From: Malus domestica
Lineage: Eukaryota; Streptophyta; Magnoliopsida; Rosales; Rosaceae
Reading direction: 5' to 3'
NCBI RefSeq assembly: GCF_042453785.1
Contig: NC_091673.1
Coordinates: forward strand, 5,792,501-5,856,500
Length of the DNA stretch: 64,000 nucleotides
Under the pieces are notes generated by a model. The model did not search any database. It was not told the origin of the DNA and was given only the letters and a program-made list of their open reading frames with translations. Position numbers and translations under genes: made by a program. This document shows, piece after piece, positions 35,730 to 46,504 of this stretch. Position 1 is the first letter of the stretch. Every line of letters starts with the position of its first letter.

Positions 35730-36820
35730 GCCTTATTTTTCCCCAAATTGGAGTTCTGATTTTGTGATACAGAAGCCCTAGTTAATTTCGTTGCTCCTAA
35801 TATTTTGGCGGGCTCCTGAGCCAAGGTGGGCTTGCACTTGGCCCAAATATTTGTGATCCAATTAAAAACTTTAGCTTTACAGTGGGTCTTCGCACACATT
35901 TTATCTATGGACACCAAGTCACCAACCAATTTTTCTTATTTCAATGAACATTTTATCCAATGTTAAATTTACCAAAATACTCAACTAAAAATTGGGTTTA
36001 AGAATTTTTTTTACCTTTATTAAAGAGATAATACAAATGAAGGTAGTAGATGACGAAAGTCCATCCTAACCACTAGCCCTACTCGAATTCGTTCATGTCT
36101 TTTATTGGATAAATGATACTTTTGTGAAACAATAGATTTTGGGTCATTTACATTCTACTTACGACTTTAAATGACAAGCATATTAACAATTATGTAATCG
36201 AAGTGTTGTTACTATCAGTAATTGTATATATAAATGATATGTTGGTAACATATATTGATATTGGATGGTTTGACATGCTACAGAATCCGACCAACTAGCG
36301 CAAGATATTTCAGTATTAAATTTCTTGGAACTGGATTCTCATTTCTTGTACTTCATTTCTACTTGTTTATCAAGAAACCAGCAAAAAAAAAAACATAGAG
36401 CTATCAATAACCCTTTGCTTTGGTTCCTTCGACGGTGCTTTAAAGCAAAATATGTCTTGTCACTCTCTCATCTTCTTCACCTCGGTATCACTCTGCAACA
36501 GTGGTCCTTCTCCTTCACGATACAAAACTGGGAGGCAGGCAAGCAAGCAAAGCTCTTTTCTCTCTCTCCCTTTTTTTTCAATTTCTTTTATATACATTTC
36601 ATCAGACCGTACGTGGAATCGAATACAGGAGAAGGGTTTTTGTCGGATGAGACGTCATTGATAGCGGATTTTCAGAAAGAAGCTCAGGTTTAATTCAAAT
36701 ATAATTATTAATATTGAGAATAACTCAACTCTATATAAATACATGTCAAAATATCTAGCATATCAGACATTGAACTTACACTCTCAACGGTTCGTTGAAC
36801 ATAAGTTTCTTTTCCATACC

Positions 36821-36851
<31 letters not shown>

Positions 36852-37070
36852 ATGCCCCCACATCCCCCATTACTTTGACATTTTGCCCTAATCGTGGGTC
36901 ATCTGAGCTGGCCACCACTCCATACATCCGGGCATGGCGTTCAATGTTTGACATAATTCAATTCATTGCACATAGATTCGGTTTAAAAAAAAAAAATTCA
37001 TAGCTCATAGACTATAATATTTTGGATAAAAAAAAAAGACGAAAATATTTATTTCCAGACTTAATTGGTA
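35730..37070. other. Intergenic DNA with a possible Copia remnant and a poly-A tract
   Basis: Sequence next to 35730 is the LSM12 promoter side. On the plus strand at about 36195-36260 a short frame reads LLLSVIVYINDMLVT, which resembles the YVDDM block of Copia reverse transcriptase with Asp changed to Asn. It breaks down by stops and frameshifts within about 150 bp. A 27-base A-run lies at 36821-36847. No gene is supported. Confidence 0.3.
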
Positions 37071-37080
37071 GTATTTCTTT

Positions 37081-37332
37081 GGGTTCTTTAGAAAAAGACC
37101 ATTGAAACTCCTATTTTCCAAACAAAAACCCACATAATATTAAACATCCAAATAAAACCCAAATTTCAAATAGAGTACCATGTAGACAAATATGTAACCA
37201 ATTATTATCACATATTTACAACTTATGCCACAAAACTCTAATTATGTCAATAAATATTATTACTCACCCTAATTATGATTAGCAATTAACCCCATATGGA
37301 AATTTTACCTTTCTTGTATGATAAATATTAGG

Positions 37333-37363
<31 letters not shown>

Positions 37364-38678
37364 TTAGCCATGTTCATAAACAATTATGGGCACATTTTTC
37401 GTATGGAAAAAAAAAATCCTTTGTACAATTAGTTATTTTGCATCAAATAATAATATTATTTGATAAAAACAACAAAGAACCAATTAATATTCTTTTATGT
37501 TGTAGGTAAATTATTTTACCTAGATTATTACATACATTAGGCATTTTTTGTTTGTTATCATATATGCTTGTTAAAAATAATTTATCAATATTTATATGTA
37601 AAATATAAGAAAATTAATTTTGAATCAAATAGCATTTATTTTGTAGGTAAATTAAAATAGTAGTTCCATTATTTTGGTAAAGTTAAATAGTGCCTAAATT
37701 ATTTCGTAAAAATTAAACCAAGACAAATTATCTCCATTAAAATAAAACGGTACATATTCAACAAAATAAATAAAAAATAAAACAATAGATACATTATTTT
37801 CTTATAAGATTAAACAATAGGTAAATTATATTGTAGGTACATTATGTTTGTAATATAAAAAAAAAATTGAAATTCATAAACAAAAAGTAGTAGATATTTT
37901 ATTTTTTAATCAAATTTCCTTTATTTGTAGGTGAATTATTTTCATGTATTATTATGTATATTGGGCACATTTTACTACTAATATATATGTGTGCAATAAT
38001 TTACCTATATTATTATATAAAATATGGATGAATTTATTTTGAATCAAATAACATTTTTTATTTTATAAGTTTTTTTTTTTTTTTGAGTTGAAACGATAGC
38101 AATTTTATTAATGTCAAGAAGACGACATACAATCATCCAAGAGGGTACCCTGGAGTAAATTATTTTGCATGTATCATTACATATACAGGGCAAATTTATT
38201 ACTAATACACATGTCCAAATAATTTACCTATATTTTTTAAATATAGGTAAATTATTTTATAGTGCTCTTTCATATTTTCATTTGGTAAGAAAATGACAAG
38301 ATTAAATTAAAATTATCTAATTTTATGCAAATTTTAAAAACAATTACGAAATCTTAAGGAAAGTATAACATTATTAGTTATTTTTTGCCTTAACAGACAA
38401 TTTGTTTTGATATATTAATGCAATGATTTTAAACATTAATACATTTTTTTTTCATTAATCTCTCTCTTCAAATCTGCATGCATAGAATTAAATGTCTACA
38501 TCAAAACTGTAATTAGGGGTATTTTAGGCATCTGAAAAATGCAAAATGTGTAAAGGCAAACAAAATTAATGAATTTGCTTATGTGGAGCCTAGTCATCGG
38601 GTTTTATTCAAATAAAAAGACTATGTTGGGTTTTATGTAAAGAAATTTAAGTTTCAAGGGCTAAAATTATATTTTCAG
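37081..38678 (+). mobile_element. Mutator-like non-autonomous element, copy C, 1598 bp
   Basis: A 9-bp duplication TATTTCTTT flanks it (37072-37080 and 38679-38687). The left end region CCATTGAAACTCC...AAACCCACATA is the degenerate inverse of the right end (TATGTTGGGTTTTATG...AGTTTCAAGGG). Most of the body is the inverted counterpart of 1-1203, and the right end matches copy B. The interior is AT-rich with (TA)n at 37336-37360. No transposase is encoded, so mobility would depend on a helper element. Confidence 0.85.
38070..38155 (-). mobile_element. 86-bp retroposon fragment inside copy C
   Basis: Copy A reads straight through ...TTATAAG|TAAATTATTT..., whereas copy C has 86 extra bases at this point, beginning with a 15-base T-run. 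Read on the minus strand, the insert ends in TTTCAACTC plus poly-A, like the 3' end of a LINE or other poly-A retroposon. A target duplication was not identified. Confidence 0.5.
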
Positions 38679-38687
38679 TATTTCTTT

Positions 38688-39639
38688 TTGAATTTTCTAC
38701 GTACCTTAAAAAATCAGTTCAAATTATTGCTGTACTTTTTTGCAGCTTCCGTGATTCTGAATTCTGTCGATACAACGTTTTTCATTTACTTATTTGTATC
38801 ATGGTTTGGTTCGGGCCATTCGGGTTTACTGCGGCACTGCCAGCACAACGTGCATGGCTGTATGTTTGTTTTTCCATGTTTATAAAACTAGGGTTTCACT
38901 GACCAATATATATAAAATTAGGGTTTTAAAATTCGATGCTATTTCGGAGTATGAAATATATATTTGTAATGATTAGATTTTAATTTTTGTGTTCTATATA
39001 TTAATATATATGGTTGACTAGCTGGCCAATCAAATCACACATGCTTAGCTAGATAGCTCCTGCAAGTGCTCCATATCAAGATGCACGGACCGATCTTGCT
39101 AGAGCTCATTAGTTTAGTGGGAGTTTTTTTAATCATAAATTTCCAAATCAGAGGACTCCATGCTGAAAAATTATGACTTGAGGGAAGAGGAAACTTCGCT
39201 CTCGAGTGAGTGAAAGGAAGTCCAATTCGGCGGTGTGAGCCATCGCAATGATGCTATAACGTGTTCTTAATTACTAATTGTTTTTTAATTACTACTTGTT
39301 TTCTAATATAGTGCTTAGATTGAGTGTCACTTCAACTAATATTGTAGAACTATGCTGTTACTCTCATGTATAAGATGTTCTCAAAACTTTTTTTTAATTA
39401 ACATCTGCCGCTCATAATTTGAACTCAGAGATTATTTTATAGTATATGCAGATTGAACGTCATTAAACTAAATCTTCATCAAAAGATATTGCGGAACTTA
39501 TGGTATTTTATGTGTGTCCCTTTCCTGGATTGCATCTGAATCATTGCTACTAATTTTTTTCACTACAAATTGTCAATAAGGCGAGCCGTAGCATAACTAA
39601 TAAGAAAATCAATGGTTATTTGTTTCACTACAGTTTAAT
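38688..39639. other. Gene-free spacer
   Basis: No gene or named repeat was recognised between copy C and the MITE that hosts the LTR element. Confidence 0.4.
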
Positions 39640-39746
39640 GGCTCGTTGGAGAAGTGTTTTTAAACGATTGAAAACGCTTTTAGAGAAAATATTTTTGGAT
39701 TCAAAAGCACTTAAAGTATTTCTTACAAGAAACACATAAATAGTGC

Positions 39747-40695
39747 TGTGAACACGGAAAATTCCTGAAACGAAAGAGACAAGAACAACGCGCACAAACA
39801 AATATTTGTATTTGATGATGATTTTGGGTTACAATCTCTCTTAAATTTGATCATCTGATTCGATCTCCGTAAGGTGTGTATTTGTGGATGTGTGATTGAT
39901 CCAAAGGGCCGTTGGGCTTGATCTAAGGATGAACGTTCTTCAAGGGCCGTGGACTTGATCTTGAAGGTGGATTTGAGCGGATCTTCAAAGGGACTTTTGG
40001 GCTTGATCTTTGAAGAACAGTGACGAACGGATCTCCAAGGGCTTTTGGGCTTGATCTTGAAGAACAGTGATGAACGGATCTTCAAGGGCTTTTGGGCTTG
40101 ATCTTGAAGAACGATTGGATGTGTGGATTTGTCGACGTTGTTGATCAAAAGGGCCGTTGGGGCCTGATCTTGGATGAACGGATGATGAACGATGGTGCTT
40201 TCTTCAAGGGCCGTCGGGGCTTGATCTTGGAAGAACGATGAACGAAGAACGAAGAACACTTTCTTCAAGGGCCGTCGGGGCTTGATCTTGAATTGGTGGA
40301 TGATTGTTGATCCAAAGGGCCGTTGGGGCTTGATCTTGGAAGAACGATGAACGAAGAACGAATAAGGCTTTCTTGATTCTTCGGGAACCTGGATGCTTGA
40401 GAGCTTCGGAGTTTCAGAGCTTCAGAGCTTCAAGGTGTAATATGAATTGGTTCCTCCTAAATGAATGAAATGGGCTTGTATTTATAGAATTTATCAAGGC
40501 CTAATTTTGAATATAATATCCCAGATGAAATAAGTCGTTTCTGCCAGGTGTTGACACGTGTCCTATTTGATGACTTTTCCAACTCATTTCAATTTTCGTT
40601 GAGTCACACGCTACGTGTAAAATTTATGTAATACATGAGCGTTGACACTTTGATTTATCGGTCAACATTTATTTACCGAAATTTTGATGTCTACA
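39747..40695 (-). repeat. 3' LTR (949 bp)
   Basis: It starts TGTGAACACGGAAAATTCC and ends GATGTCTACA on the plus strand. About nine diverged copies of a phrase around AAGGGCCGTTGGGGCTTGATC fill 39895-40345. It is nearly identical to the 5' LTR except for the number of these units, which explains its being 99 bp shorter. A TATA-like box lies at 40479-40486 (minus). Confidence 0.92.
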
Positions 40696-40698
40696 AAT

Positions 40699-40710
40699 GC
40701 CCCCACTTCA
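40699..40710 (-). promoter_or_regulatory. Polypurine tract
   Basis: TGAAGTGGGGGC on the minus strand lies three bases before the 3' LTR, the expected place for the plus-strand DNA primer of an LTR retrotransposon. Confidence 0.65.
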
Positions 40711-40779
40711 AGGCACGTCGTATACATGTGCTTGTCACGTGTAGGAGATGCATTTTGAAGTCATTTACTGTAGATGTCG

Positions 40780-41250
40780 ATCCAAGGGCCGTCGAGGCTT
40801 GATCTTGAATTGGGCTCGAGATTTCTTCAAGGGCCGTTGATGCTTGATCTTGAATTGGGCTTGAGATTTCTTCAAGGGCCGTTGAGGCTTGTTCTTGAAC
40901 TTTCGTTTGAAATTTCTTCAAGGGCCGTCGAGGCTTGATCTTGAAGGTTGAAATTGGACCACAAGGAGCTTCATGTGGTAGATGATCTTTGGCTTTGGTA
41001 GTGGGTGAATCGGCACATACTTTTGTTGCGCTTGTTGACTTTCCACAGCTTTGATCTTGAACCGGGTTGGAGGATTTTCTGGATTCCTCCAATTGTTGAT
41101 TTTCCACAGCTTATTCTTGAACTAGGTTTTGATTCAAGGGTGGTAGACACTTAATCTTGAATCGGACTTTGTGATTTCCTCAAGGGCCGTCGAGGCTTGA
41201 TCTTGAATTTGGCCGGAAACTTCTTCAAGGGCCGTTGGCTTGATTCTTGA
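40780..41250. repeat. Internal array of the LTR repeat unit
   Basis: At least six copies of CAAGGGCCGTCGAGGCTTGAT-like units occur here, outside the LTR but of the same family as the LTR array. Minus-strand frames through them (for example 40691-41107) are repetitive low-information peptides and are not called as genes. Confidence 0.75.
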
Positions 41251-42238
41251 AGGTTGACTCGAACATATTGCAAGCAGGCACGAAGTGAAGGTGACGACCT
41301 GTTGCTTTGTTCAATCTTTCTAATTCACACCTGAGCAGTTTGGTCAGCGGTATGATCTTCAAGATTGATGGGCTCTTCTTCCAGTTGGTGACTTGATCTT
41401 TAAGGATTTGATTCAAGGGTGGTGAATCGGCACGTGCAGCCCACAACGCCTAGTAAGTCGACCCAAGAATTTGAGGGTCAAAACGAGTTCACCGTCCTCA
41501 GGCAGATGCGGCATCTTCTCGAGTTCTTCATCTCAGACTCTTTCTGCTGAGTTGACTGTGCATGCTGCATTCTTCTCTGCTTGTTTCTTCAGGCAGATGT
41601 GGCAGCTTCTTGAGTTCCTCAGTTCGGACTCCTTCTGCTGAGTTGACCGTGCAGACCGCATTCTTCTCTGCTTGTTCCTTCTGCACGTTGTCTCCACATG
41701 CTGCAAGGTATCATTTTCACTTGCCTTATCTGTTCTTTAGGTAGATGTGGCAGCTTCTTTGGAAGTACAGCAGCAGTGGGAGACGAGTACTCGAGAGCAG
41801 TGCTAGGTAGGCAATCAGGGAAGGGTTCCAAGCAGTTGGTTCCTTACCCGAGTTTGAGTGGAGGTTCCGGCATATTGTTTTCTTTATCCTTGTCTTTGTA
41901 GGTAAGAACAAGGACAAAGGAAAGGACAGGGAGAACGCATGATATGAGATACTCTTGCTTTCTACCCTGGTGATATGAGATACTTTTGCTTTGGAGTCAT
42001 TGGCTTGCAGAGGTACCCCAAGGAATAAGGAACATTGAATGACTCGAGAGGCTTCGTTGGGAAAACATTTTTTGAGATGAAGAAAGGCTCTGTATGTCTG
42101 CCTTGCTATGGAAGGCGAAGGTAGACAATTATAGGAAGTTCTTTGATACCTGTAGAGGTACTATTCTTTCACTCGTGTCGGCAACCAACGCGTGATTGAT
42201 CTATATGGCTTCACGTGCTTTCTTCTTTATCAGAAATC

Positions 42239-42535
42239 TTCGACAAATTGTCTGTAATTTCCGCCAAGCTGAGTGTGCATGTGATAGGTGTTGACGCGGC
42301 TGAAAAAGACTGGCGCCTCTTCGATAACTGGGATCGGCGCTTCGACAAATTACCCGTGATTTCCGCAAAGCTGAGTTTGTGTGTGATGGGTGCTGGCATG
42401 GCTGAAAAAGACTGGCGCCTCTTCGATATCTGGGATCGGCGCTTCGACAAATTGCCCATGATTTTCGCAAAGCTGAGTTTGCGTGTGACGGGTGCCGACG
42501 CGTCTGGAAAAGCAAGATGCTTTTCCGATTTCTGA
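42239..42535. repeat. 102-bp tandem repeat, three copies
   Basis: The phrase ttcgacaaatt begins at 42239, 42341 and 42443. The unit is 102 bp, exactly 34 codons, so reading frames stay open on both strands across the array (106 codons plus, 144 codons minus at 42211-42645). A protein product is doubtful. Confidence 0.8.
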
Positions 42536-42735
42536 GCTTGCCTCTTCGATTTTTGAATGGCCTCTTCGAATTCTGAGCTCGCCTCTTCGATCTCTGAAAT
42601 CCCGTCGAGTGCTGATTTTTTATAGAGGCACGCTGTTCGTTTCAAAGCACACTTGAATTTTACTTGTGAAAACTCCCTTCTTGCACTTCTAAGATCTTGA
42701 TTCGTCCGACCTCTTCTTTCTTCAACACTTTGAAA

Positions 42736-43401
42736 ATGTCAGGACCCCCCGATCGTCATTTTGATTTGAACCTTGGTGAAGAGGCAGTCCCGCCTTCTCC
42801 CGACAACATATGACGCCCATCATTCATATCCCCTACTGGTCCTCTTACCGTTGGGGATTCGGTGATGAAGAATTATATGACCGCTGCGGTGGTGGCCCGG
42901 AACCTTGTCACTCCCAAAGATAGTAGACTACTTTCCAAGCGGTATGATGAGTTGGCTGTTAAGGAGTATCTGGCTCTTAGTGTGCAGTGTGCGGGTTCTG
43001 TGTCCAACATGGCCCAACGCCTATTTGCTCGAACCCGTCAAGTTGAATCGTTGGCGGCTGAAGTGATGAGTCTCAAACAGGAGATTAGAGGGCTCAAGCA
43101 TGAGAATAAACAGTTGCACAAGCTCGCACACGACTATGCCACAAACATGAAGAGGAAAATTGACCAAATGCAGGAATCTGATGGTCAGATTTTACTTGAT
43201 CATCGGAGGTTTGTGGGTTTGTTCCAACAACATTTGCCTTCGTCTTCTGGGGCTGTACCGCGTAATGAAACTCCTCATGATCAACCTCCGGCTCCTCTTC
43301 TTCCTGGAGTTCCACCGAGTGGTGTGACTTCAAACAGTCAACCTCCGACGTCTCTTTTTCCTAGAGCTCCACCGAGTACTGAGACACCACCTAAGCAATA
43401 A
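42736..43401 (+). CDS. Antisense coiled-coil ORF of the retroelement (interrupted)
   Basis: This frame runs opposite to gag. From ATG 42736 it reads MSGPPDRHFDLNLGEE..., meets TGA at 42811-42813, and continues in the same frame to a stop at 43399-43401. The open part from ATG 42865 encodes 178 residues. A heptad-like stretch (QVESLAAEVMSLKQEIRGLK onward, about 45 residues) predicts a coiled coil; the C-terminal third is Pro-rich with a repeated PPSxxxPxxQPP pattern. Similar ORFs of unknown function recur in Rosaceae annotations as I recall, consistent with an additional ORF carried by this family. The single internal stop suggests this copy encodes only the truncated form. Function is unknown. 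Confidence 0.6.
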
Positions 43402-43439
43402 AGACTCCCTCCCGTTTGTTTGCACATTTGTAAATTTTT

Positions 43440-43594
43440 TTTTTTTTTTTTTGTATGTAGAATGCAATTTTATGTAAAATTTCCAGAAAAAATAAATAAA
43501 ATGGACTTTTATTTCTCTTAATGCTTTTTTTTTCTATATATATATATATATATTATACACACATATATATATACACACATACATATATACATAC

Positions 43595-43640
<46 letters not shown>

Positions 43641-43960
43641 CACGTGGAGTGATCCACCATCCCAAAACCCATTTTCCCTTTGTTGTTTTTTTTTGCATGG
43701 TGCTAGCCACCAAGAATCCACCTTCTCCCTTTTTTTATTTTTTTATTTTTTATTTTTTATTTTTTATTTTTTTTAATTTTATATTTTTTTTTAATTTAAT
43801 TTTTTTTTTATTATTTTTTTCGTCTGCTTTCACATGGTGCTTGATCCACCATTCCCTTTTTTCACGTGGTGCCAGATGCACCACCACCTCCTTTTTTTTT
43901 TTTTTTTTTAATTATATTTTATTATTTTTTTTCTGTATAAATTTGGACAATGGGTAGAGG
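43440..43960. repeat. Microsatellites and T-rich spacer with CACGTGGTG repeats
   Basis: T-runs, (TA)n and (ACAT)n tracts at 43535-43640, and T-rich blocks to 43925. Interspersed are four diverged copies of a phrase like CACRTGGTGC-GATCCACCA. Nothing coding. Confidence 0.7.
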
Positions 43961-43969
43961 AATTTGCAG

Positions 43970-44640
43970 GGAGCGGAGCAAGGAGGACGGAGAAGATGGT
44001 GCTTCGAGCTTCACGACCAGCTAGTCGTTTGACGGCGGTCGTTGAAGTCGTTGGCAGCTGCGAGGCAAGAGACGGAGCCTTTGGTGGTACCATCACCGTC
44101 AGAATCTTCAGAAGTGACGGCGTTGACGGGGACGAGGTTTTGGAACTGAAAGAACGCACGGCGAGGAAATGACCGGGGCAGGTGAACCCAGATCTGAAAT
44201 CGACAAGTTGTCACTCAATACGGTTCGGAGACGACGTCGAGCCACCTGATTCGAAATCGCTGCCGCGAGCAAAAGTGTCATCGGAGTGACGGTGTTGTGA
44301 CGACGGAAGCGCTGTGCAGCAACGTCGTAGGCCTTCGCATCCGTTCAGTTTCTTCTGGAAGACTGACGGAGACGACGGTTGAGAGTGGTGGTTGCGGCGT
44401 GTGCATCCATCACTGCTATTGCTGGTGTTTGTATGAACGTGTTGTTTCGACTTAATGTCACGTGTTCCACAACCAACTTGATTTATTGGTCGACGACACC
44501 CTGCGGAAGATGAGGATTGTGCTTGACTTGAAGTACCAAAACAAGGACTTACATTGGTTCGTTTTCTTGAATCACTTGTTGTGTTGACGGAACTGCCGCT
44601 GCAATTTTTTACCAGCATCCATTCTTAACTTTGCAATTTC
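43970..44640 (-). pseudogene. Captured gene block, 3' part, unassigned
   Basis: GC-richer than the flanking spacer and open over two frames on the minus strand (44618-44211 and 44159-43908), Ser/Thr/Arg-rich, with no domain I can name. By position it continues the RING/PHD-derived block and may be its 3' coding or untranslated part with frameshifts. Confidence 0.35.
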
Positions 44641-44815
44641 CATCATTTCCATGCTTTGTCGATATCACTTAAGCCACAACTGTCTCGATTTCTCGGTTGT
44701 TGACCACTTGTGGAAGATGAGGACTGTGTTTGGCCTGATCTTTCATGGATTATCACACCATTTTTAGGCTTTTGACTACTAATGCAGCCAGATTTAATTG
44801 ATCTTGAAGTGAAGC

Positions 44816-45520
44816 TCAATGAACCATTTGGATGGCATTCCAATTTTCACGGAGTTCTTGTACTCGAGTGCACACATAGCGACGGTGAACCAATGTTCTT
44901 GCACCTGATGCTGCAACACTTGGTAGTGTTTCTGCTGGCGTGGTAATTACTTCATCCGCGATACTGGTAGAACTGTCACGGACAACTGGAAGTGCAAAGT
45001 GGTCTGGAATTCTAGGGATTCTTGGGAGATACCTATTAGCCGCCGAGCTATGACCATATGATTCTTGTTCAATGTCAAAGGCCGATATATTTGGGTATGA
45101 TGGTCCTAAAAGATATTCATCGTCAGAATCAAAACTAGAATCAACGTTGTCATCGTGTTCTCCTCTAATAGTAGTGCAGTCAAGGCAGAACCAATCACCT
45201 TCGGGCACAGTATTACCCAGTCCAACACAGTACGTATGAGCAGCTGAATCGCAAATATCGCAGAGCAACAGAAGATATTCATCTGCCATGCCGGGGCACA
45301 CTTGACACGAAGCTTCTTCGTGACGAAGAACTTGCCCAGCCATGTTGCTAGATGGATGGTGAGCATGATCACAAGCAGGAATCTTGCCGACTCGCTCGCG
45401 GGCAAAGACGCCGTCTCTCGGCGGCCGGCGAATGGTGGTGAATCTGCGGCGGCATAGTGGGCAGTGCGACTCCTTCTTCGTCGAGCAACAGCGGTCCAGT
45501 GACCCCCATCGGATTCTCAC
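44816..45520 (-). pseudogene. Captured RING/PHD-finger gene fragment
   Basis: An open frame of 234 codons. Near its start [15 protein letters not shown] is the last cysteine pair of a RING finger with its usual downstream basic segment; the rest of the RING is missing. A complete PHD pattern follows: Cys72-x2-Cys75, Cys87-x2-Cys90, His95-x2-Cys98, Cys112-x2-Cys115, with the typical LLLCDICDSAAHTYCVGLG core and acidic tail. Plant proteins with a RING followed by a PHD finger are putative chromatin-linked ubiquitin ligases. The region is continuous, with no intron, suggesting capture through RNA. The frame opens with GTG; the first ATG is at 45343, after the RING part, so if translated alone it would give a PHD-only protein. 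It overlaps the HMGR fragment by a short stretch near 45460-45475. Confidence 0.75.
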
Positions 45521-45770
45521 AGCACTGTCCCAGTATCGACTGATAATCGAAGCCCTCCAACGGCAGGCCCTCCAGCGAACGACCCGTCGTTTTCTGCAAC
45601 GCCTCGCGCCGGATCGCCGCGGCTCGTTTGCAGTCCCCGAGCTTCGATTCGAGCTCGTAAGACGCTATCGTTCCGGACAACACCTACTCGACGATCTCCT
45701 CGTCTTCTTTAGAGATTAGCTGCTCGTCTTTCTTCTGCTGAGGCGGACGCGGCGGCGGTGATTCGAGAAT
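45475..45770 (-). pseudogene. Captured HMG-CoA reductase fragment
   Basis: On the minus strand, KEDEEIVE, then [37 protein letters not shown], and [14 protein letters not shown] match the linker and start of the catalytic domain of plant HMG-CoA reductase, the mevalonate-pathway enzyme. A TAG stop (45684-45686) interrupts the frame. After CCE about eight residues expected in the family are absent, and similarity resumes as [10 protein letters not shown] before the frame runs into RING/PHD sequence. It covers only a small part of the normal enzyme and cannot be catalytic. Confidence 0.8.
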
Positions 45771-46260
45771 GGGAGTTGCAGATGAACTCGAAAATGAAGA
45801 CGAGGGAGTGGGTTTGTAGATCTAAATCCTCCAGGCCGAGAGGAGATGGGTAACGTGGGTATTGGAGGTTCGAGTCGCTGAGTTGATTTTCTTGCGGCGG
45901 TGCCGTGCCTCGTCACGGTATGCGTCAGGGGACTACGACCGCTGCTTGTAGAGCGGTGGAGGATTAAATGATAGATTTGATTATCCTTCTTTCGAATTTG
46001 ACCATGTCGACATCAGAGGGAGAGCCTGCGACTGACTAGATGGATATGGGCCTCAACTTTGTAGGCTGTCATGGTAGTATCCACCGTTACGGCGGCACTT
46101 GGGCTTCATTTTGGATGGGCTGCTTTGAGAAATGCTGCAAGAAATGAGAAATGGGCCTGATTTGTAACTGAAGTCTGAGCAGGCATTGGACTTGACCCCG
46201 GATTGGGCTTATGGCTTGTGGCCTAAGCCTTTTGTTGCTGCTGGGCCGAGACACTCATAC
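45771..46260 (-). promoter_or_regulatory. Putative captured 5' region with TGGGCY motifs
   Basis: Upstream (in minus orientation) of the captured block, 46047-46250 contains six TGGGCC/TGGGCT words (site II-type elements). These cluster in plant housekeeping promoters. The stretch 45771-45960 is GC-rich and open but unassigned. This suggests the element carries a host promoter and leader as well as coding fragments. The inference is from motif density only. Confidence 0.4.
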
Positions 46261-46504
46261 ATATATTATTATTTTTTTTTTGTTTTTTTTTGTAAATACA
46301 TAATAACATATGTATTCATTTTTTTTTCTTTTTTCCTTTTTTTTTTGTAATAAAATTGACTCTATTTAATAAAACATTTTTTTTTGATTTTGATGTGACT
46401 GAACTCGAAAAATTGAATATTCGAGCTGCCTACGTACCCCTCCAAAGAAGAGATCAAGTCGTAACGTAGTTCAAATACATACATATTTTTTGGTATTTTT
46501 TTTG

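Noticed and set aside
39723-40268. 181-codon minus-strand frame in the 3' LTR, and its counterpart at 48386-49120
   Set aside because: Made of the LTR tandem repeat; the same peptide appears in both LTRs because the LTRs are copies. No evidence for a protein.
43649-43957. 102-codon Phe-rich frame
   Set aside because: Translation of T-runs; no coding meaning.
45475-45770. Functional HMG-CoA reductase gene
   Set aside because: Only the start of the catalytic domain is present, with an internal stop and a deletion; the rest of the enzyme is absent.
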